From positions 248,001 through 312,000 of the forward strand of contig JAWNGF010000012.1 in NCBI GenBank assembly GCA_037039685.1: a stretch of 64,000 nt of DNA. Reading direction: 5' to 3'. Shown here piece by piece: positions 60,938 to 64,000 of this stretch. A program made the translations under genes and the position numbers. The notes below the pieces were generated by a model. The model did no database searches, had not been told where the DNA came from, and saw only the letters and a program-made list of their open reading frames with translations. Each line of letters begins with the position of its first letter. Position 1 is the stretch's first letter. This DNA is from Ceratobasidium sp. AG-K. Its lineage: Eukaryota > Basidiomycota > Agaricomycetes > Cantharellales > Ceratobasidiaceae.

Positions 60938-62321
60938 CTGTCAATAGGCATATTCCTAGGTCCATCTTCAGCAGCATAGCTAGTCCCATTCTCAACCCAA
61001 TCTTCTCCAAGTGTGTCATCTTTTTCCAGCACCTCTATGGAGCGCAAATCAGCCACAGGACCATTGGTCTCCAGCTCATTGACAAGGGAAAACTCTCCAG
61101 CACCAGGCATAAAGCACCTCAATGCCAAGAAGGCGGAAGTACCTTAGGAGGCATGCACCTATTCATGGACAATGATTGGGGAAAACTACAGTGCATATAG
61201 AGCGCAATTTACAACCAATCGATCAAAAGAACCAATCAAATCACCCAAATGATGGAGAATTGCACACAAGGGCTTCTGAAACAGATCCAGGAGCTGAAAG
61301 ACACCATGAAAGCCCACATAGAACCAGAGGTCAATTGGGCCAGCAAACAGGCAATCAATACAGAAGCCCCAAGCCAGAAACACTGCCTGGAACAGGAAGG
61401 ATTTCCTACGTCTCAGTGGAGGGCACCCCCAAGCCTTCTAATTCAATTGAGAGCTCCGCTATGTGTGATTACCAAGTCCCAGGCATTGCAGGTCAGAAGA
61501 TCCCTCAGGAGGAGTCCGTCATTGCCCAACAATCAAAAGTTGATCACTGGTACCTTTGCAAGGATCTGAATTCCCCTCTTCCTCCAGCATTTGCTTTGTG
61601 AATGCCCACAGCAACCCTGAACCACTGCCATTCAGATTGGACAGGGAAAGGCAAAGCATAAGGCTCTGGAGGATGACAATCAATCACTCTGGTCCCTTGG
61701 CTCATGTGGGGAGACCTGCCCAAACCACATCTAGACCTACTCAGGGCAAGTCTGTGTGGGCTTTTTTACCTGGGAGATGAAAGACAAGCATTGCCCTGCT
61801 GGACAATGCATCAAATGTGGTGGAAATCACAAGTTTGAAGACTGCAAGACTGACTGGCTTGTGGAAACCCCCAAGACAGAGTTTGGAGCATTGACAAGGA
61901 GCTACTGGCAATTATTTGGTCCTTTGAGCACTGGCACATTTTCCTGAAGGAACTGAGCAACCTACCAGTCTGTTCACTGATCATAAGGACTTGGAGTACT
62001 GGAAAACAGCTAGGACAATTAATGGCTGTCATGCAAGCTGGTACCTGCTTCTTGCAGTCTACCACTGTGTCATTGCTTACAGACCAGGGAAACAATCCCA
62101 AAAGCCAGATGCCTTGTCCAGGCATGCAGATCACACAGTAGAAGAACCCCTTCTGCAACTGATGGTCAAGGAGGACCATTGTGCTGGCCTCTCTGCTATG
62201 ATCAGTGCTTCCATTCTGGAGAAACTCAAAGAGCTGCTGCTTGACAACCCAGCTGTGACACAGTGATGTTGGCTGCATTTGAACCTTCTAAATTGCCACA
62301 TTCCATTCCTCAGAAGTTCAA
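60938..62321 (+). mobile_element. Element A', a second, differently deleted A copy
   Basis: Begins inside the A leader directly after the C LTR, with no A LTR. It holds gag N-terminal coiled coil, the zinc knuckle and part of RNase H, and ends in the RNase H to integrase linker. It aligns with 55,510-56,330 of element A. Confidence 0.8.
61140..62266 (+). pseudogene. Gag, zinc knuckle and RNase H fragments of A'
   Basis: Gag pieces TQGLLKQIQELKDTMKAHIE and ASKQAINTEAPSQKH, with stops. The zinc knuckle is CIKCGGNHKFEDC near 61,810. The RNase H part then reads DKELLAIIWSFEHWHIFLKE and, in another phase, DHKDLEYWKTARTINGCHAS, VIAYRPGKQSQKPDALSRHA. RT has been lost between the knuckle and RNase H. 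Confidence 0.75.
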
Positions 62322-62419
62322 TGTCACAACCTGCTCAGAGAGGGGTTGTTTGAGACTAATGAGCAGCTCTTAGGCCTGAGAATCACTGAGAGGCTCCAAA
62401 AGATGTTGGATAACCTCCT
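62322..62419 (-). repeat. Inverted LTR fragment of the A family
   Basis: 98 bp matching the reverse complement of the A LTR end (TGTCACAACCTGCTCAGAG to GGATAACCTCCT). It is interrupted at 62420 by the LTR of E. Confidence 0.8.
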
Positions 62420-62888
62420 TGTCGTGAGCCATGCTCTCGCCATCGGACTCGTCTGCGTCTCATCCTCTCTCGTTGTGTTTGTGTTGTGTTTGTGTTTGTT
62501 CTTTCCCCTTGTTTTCCTGCCGCATTGCCACCTTCTTGTGGTTATGTGTTACACTGTGTAATGCGGCTGTGCTTTGTACAAGTCATGTCTGTTCATACAG
62601 CATGACTCACATGGACACCCCTGACTGGTTGACTGTTATGACTCATGTGGCTGCTCCTTGTATGACTTGGCCACTTTCTGAATATATATAGAGGACCAAC
62701 AAGCCTGGTAACCCCAGCTTGTTTTGTCTTGTCAAACATCCCCTTTGAGTGACACTTTGAACCACCCCTACCCTCAAGAGCCTACAGACACTTAAGTGTG
62801 TTGCGGTCCAAGAGGTCATTTAGGTCTTAGTGCCGTCCACTTTCCATTGCGGCTTGTCTCATAGCCACTAAAGAAGAAGCTTACGACA
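62420..62888 (+). repeat. 5' LTR of element E
   Basis: 469 bp from TGTCGTGAGCC to CTTACGACA. The second LTR is outside the window. Its second half resembles the B LTR. Confidence 0.85.
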
Positions 62889-62903
62889 TTACAAAACAAG
62901 CTT
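62889..62903 (+). other. Candidate primer-binding site of element E
   Basis: TTACAAAACAAGCTT lies immediately after the LTR end. Elements B (TTGCAAAACAAGATT) and M (TTGTGAAGCAAGCTC) have similar words at the same place; the tRNA was not identified. Confidence 0.5.
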
Positions 62904-62917
62904 AACCACATACAAAC

Positions 62918-64000
62918 ATGTCTATTCAAGAAGATGGAGGATCACGTCCCTCATCCACCATATCAACAAGAAGAGGACCCAGTCGAGCCGCAAGGCCCAC
63001 AGGATCACTAAACGAGCAAGATATTGCACAAGCTCAAGCGGGAGGACCTGCCCAATCACGTCCCCAAAGTCAGACATCAATGCCGGGAGCTTTTGGCATT
63101 GCCGACATAACAACAGTACAAGAAGAAGAACCCACTATCACGAATAGAGAACCAGGAGATCTTACAAATGACCCCACTCCAGCCGTAATTTGTATTTCGA
63201 CCGGAACTCCAGGGCCATTGCGTCCCTTGTGGCCACTAGGGCCTAGGAGACAATTCTTTTCTCCCCAACCTGAAGCTCATGGGGGCGTGTCGCTCGCCCC
63301 CATTAGACCTCCCCCTACACCACACATTGCCAATGTTCCTACCGTTCCTCAAATTGGAGGGACCATCACCAACGCAGGACCAATTCCAATGGCTTCCCAG
63401 CCAGTCACACCAGCGATTCCAGCACCACCATATGTCCCACAGGGTTACTCCGGACAATCGGCTCCGGGACAACAAAACGCCGGTGATCAAGGAAGCTCAA
63501 GCTCAAGTTCCAGCCCCAGCAGGAGGACCATAATCAGTAATCTAGACAATCTGGACGATCTTCTAGAAGGAAGACACAACGCTGTCCTTAGGGTCATAGA
63601 CGGGATGAGAGTCACTATCGATTGAAGGCTTGGCGGCCTAGAACAAGCCACACAAGTCCTGGCAAACAACCAGCAAATCTTTAACAACTCCATCAACACC
63701 CTACAAGGCACCTTGACGGACATTCTGAACGTGGCTAGAAATGGCGAACATAATTCCTTCCTAGTTGGTCAAGACGTAACCCACCTTCAAAATGAGGTTG
63801 CCAACACTCAAGGACTCGTGAACAATGTGCGCAAAGAACTCAACACTACCAGACAAGGGCAACTCAAATGGAACGAGGCAGTAACACAAGGACTAGAAAC
63901 CTTACGACAGGAAGGAACTTCCTTCACTGCCAACATCACTGAAGTTCAGGAAACCATCAACAATATGCAAGAAGAAATGGACAAAGCATCCCTGCACGGG
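62918..64000 (+). pseudogene. Gag of element E, N-terminal part, one nonsense codon
   Basis: Starts MSIQEDGGSRPSSTISTRRG; Pro/Gly/Thr-rich first 200 residues (PAVICISTGTPGPLRP), then RRTIISNLDNLDDLLEGRHN. A TGA at 63623-63625 follows GMRVTID; the same frame continues open to the window end (ANNQQIFNNSINTLQ, DVTHLQNEVANTQGL, GNNM-type heptads) and looks coiled-coil. TGA stands where Arg (CGA) would be a natural reading (next codon is AGG). It could be a CpG mutation, a programmed stop, or a missed intron. The capsid and zinc knuckle should be further right. Confidence 0.7.

Larger units (their letters stand above)
62420..64000 (+). mobile_element. Ty3/gypsy element E, young copy, truncated by window edge
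   Basis: Starts with a 469-bp LTR, the primer-site region at 62889, and gag from 62918; continues beyond 64,000. Many CpG dinucleotides remain, unlike all the other elements. Confidence 0.85.

Noticed and set aside
36341..62400. Envelope-bearing (errantivirus-like) elements
   Set aside because: The extra frames after pol show no signal peptide, furin site or membrane anchor; env homology is not supported.

Overview
The window comes from a filamentous basidiomycete. Its genes are split by many 50-60 nt introns, its intergenic gaps are short, and the set of families (GMC and BBE-type oxidases, DAL5-like permeases, fungal PPPDE-thioredoxin-PUL protein, chromoviral Ty3/gypsy elements) fits Agaricomycetes; a Rhizoctonia/Ceratobasidium-like genome is my best guess, by inference only. 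No bacterial operons, CRISPR arrays, tRNA or rRNA genes were seen.

Left half (1-33,817) is a gene-dense, CpG-containing euchromatic block. In order: the 3' part of a GMC oxidoreductase; two tandem paralogues of an unrecognised ~190-residue protein; a DUF2235 (alpha/beta-hydrolase-like) protein; an amino-acid/choline-type APC permease; a BBE-type FAD oxidase; the spliceosomal protein CWF19; mitochondrial ribosomal protein uS12m; the SUMO ligase NSE2/MMS21; V-ATPase V0 subunit d; a PhzF-family protein; a DAL5-like MFS permease; transaldolase; a PPPDE-thioredoxin-PUL fusion; the DEAH helicase PRP2/DHX16; a DUF427 protein; and a mitochondrial NAD+-type carrier. Most are housekeeping genes with no shared pathway; PRP2 and CWF19 both act in the spliceosome.

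Right half (about 34,200-64,000) is a transposon graveyard, very poor in CpG up to 62,419. It holds a Tc1/mariner element with long and internally repeated terminal inverted repeats, and at least six Ty3/gypsy elements, called here B, M, C, D, A/A' and E. C is split by D (perfect 5-bp target duplication CAAAC) and again by A; a solo LTR of the A family sits inside the LTR of B (target duplication CTCAT). Paired LTRs differ largely by reciprocal TG/CA changes, the mark of methyl-CpG decay, and the same process explains loss of reverse transcriptase and integrase catalytic aspartates. At the right edge element E starts; it is CpG-rich and looks like the youngest insertion.

Points most worth a second look are the extra ORFs between pol and the 3' LTR in elements A and C, the four-fold 18-bp motif in the mariner ends, the CpG-decay signature, and the tandem unknown genes on the left.
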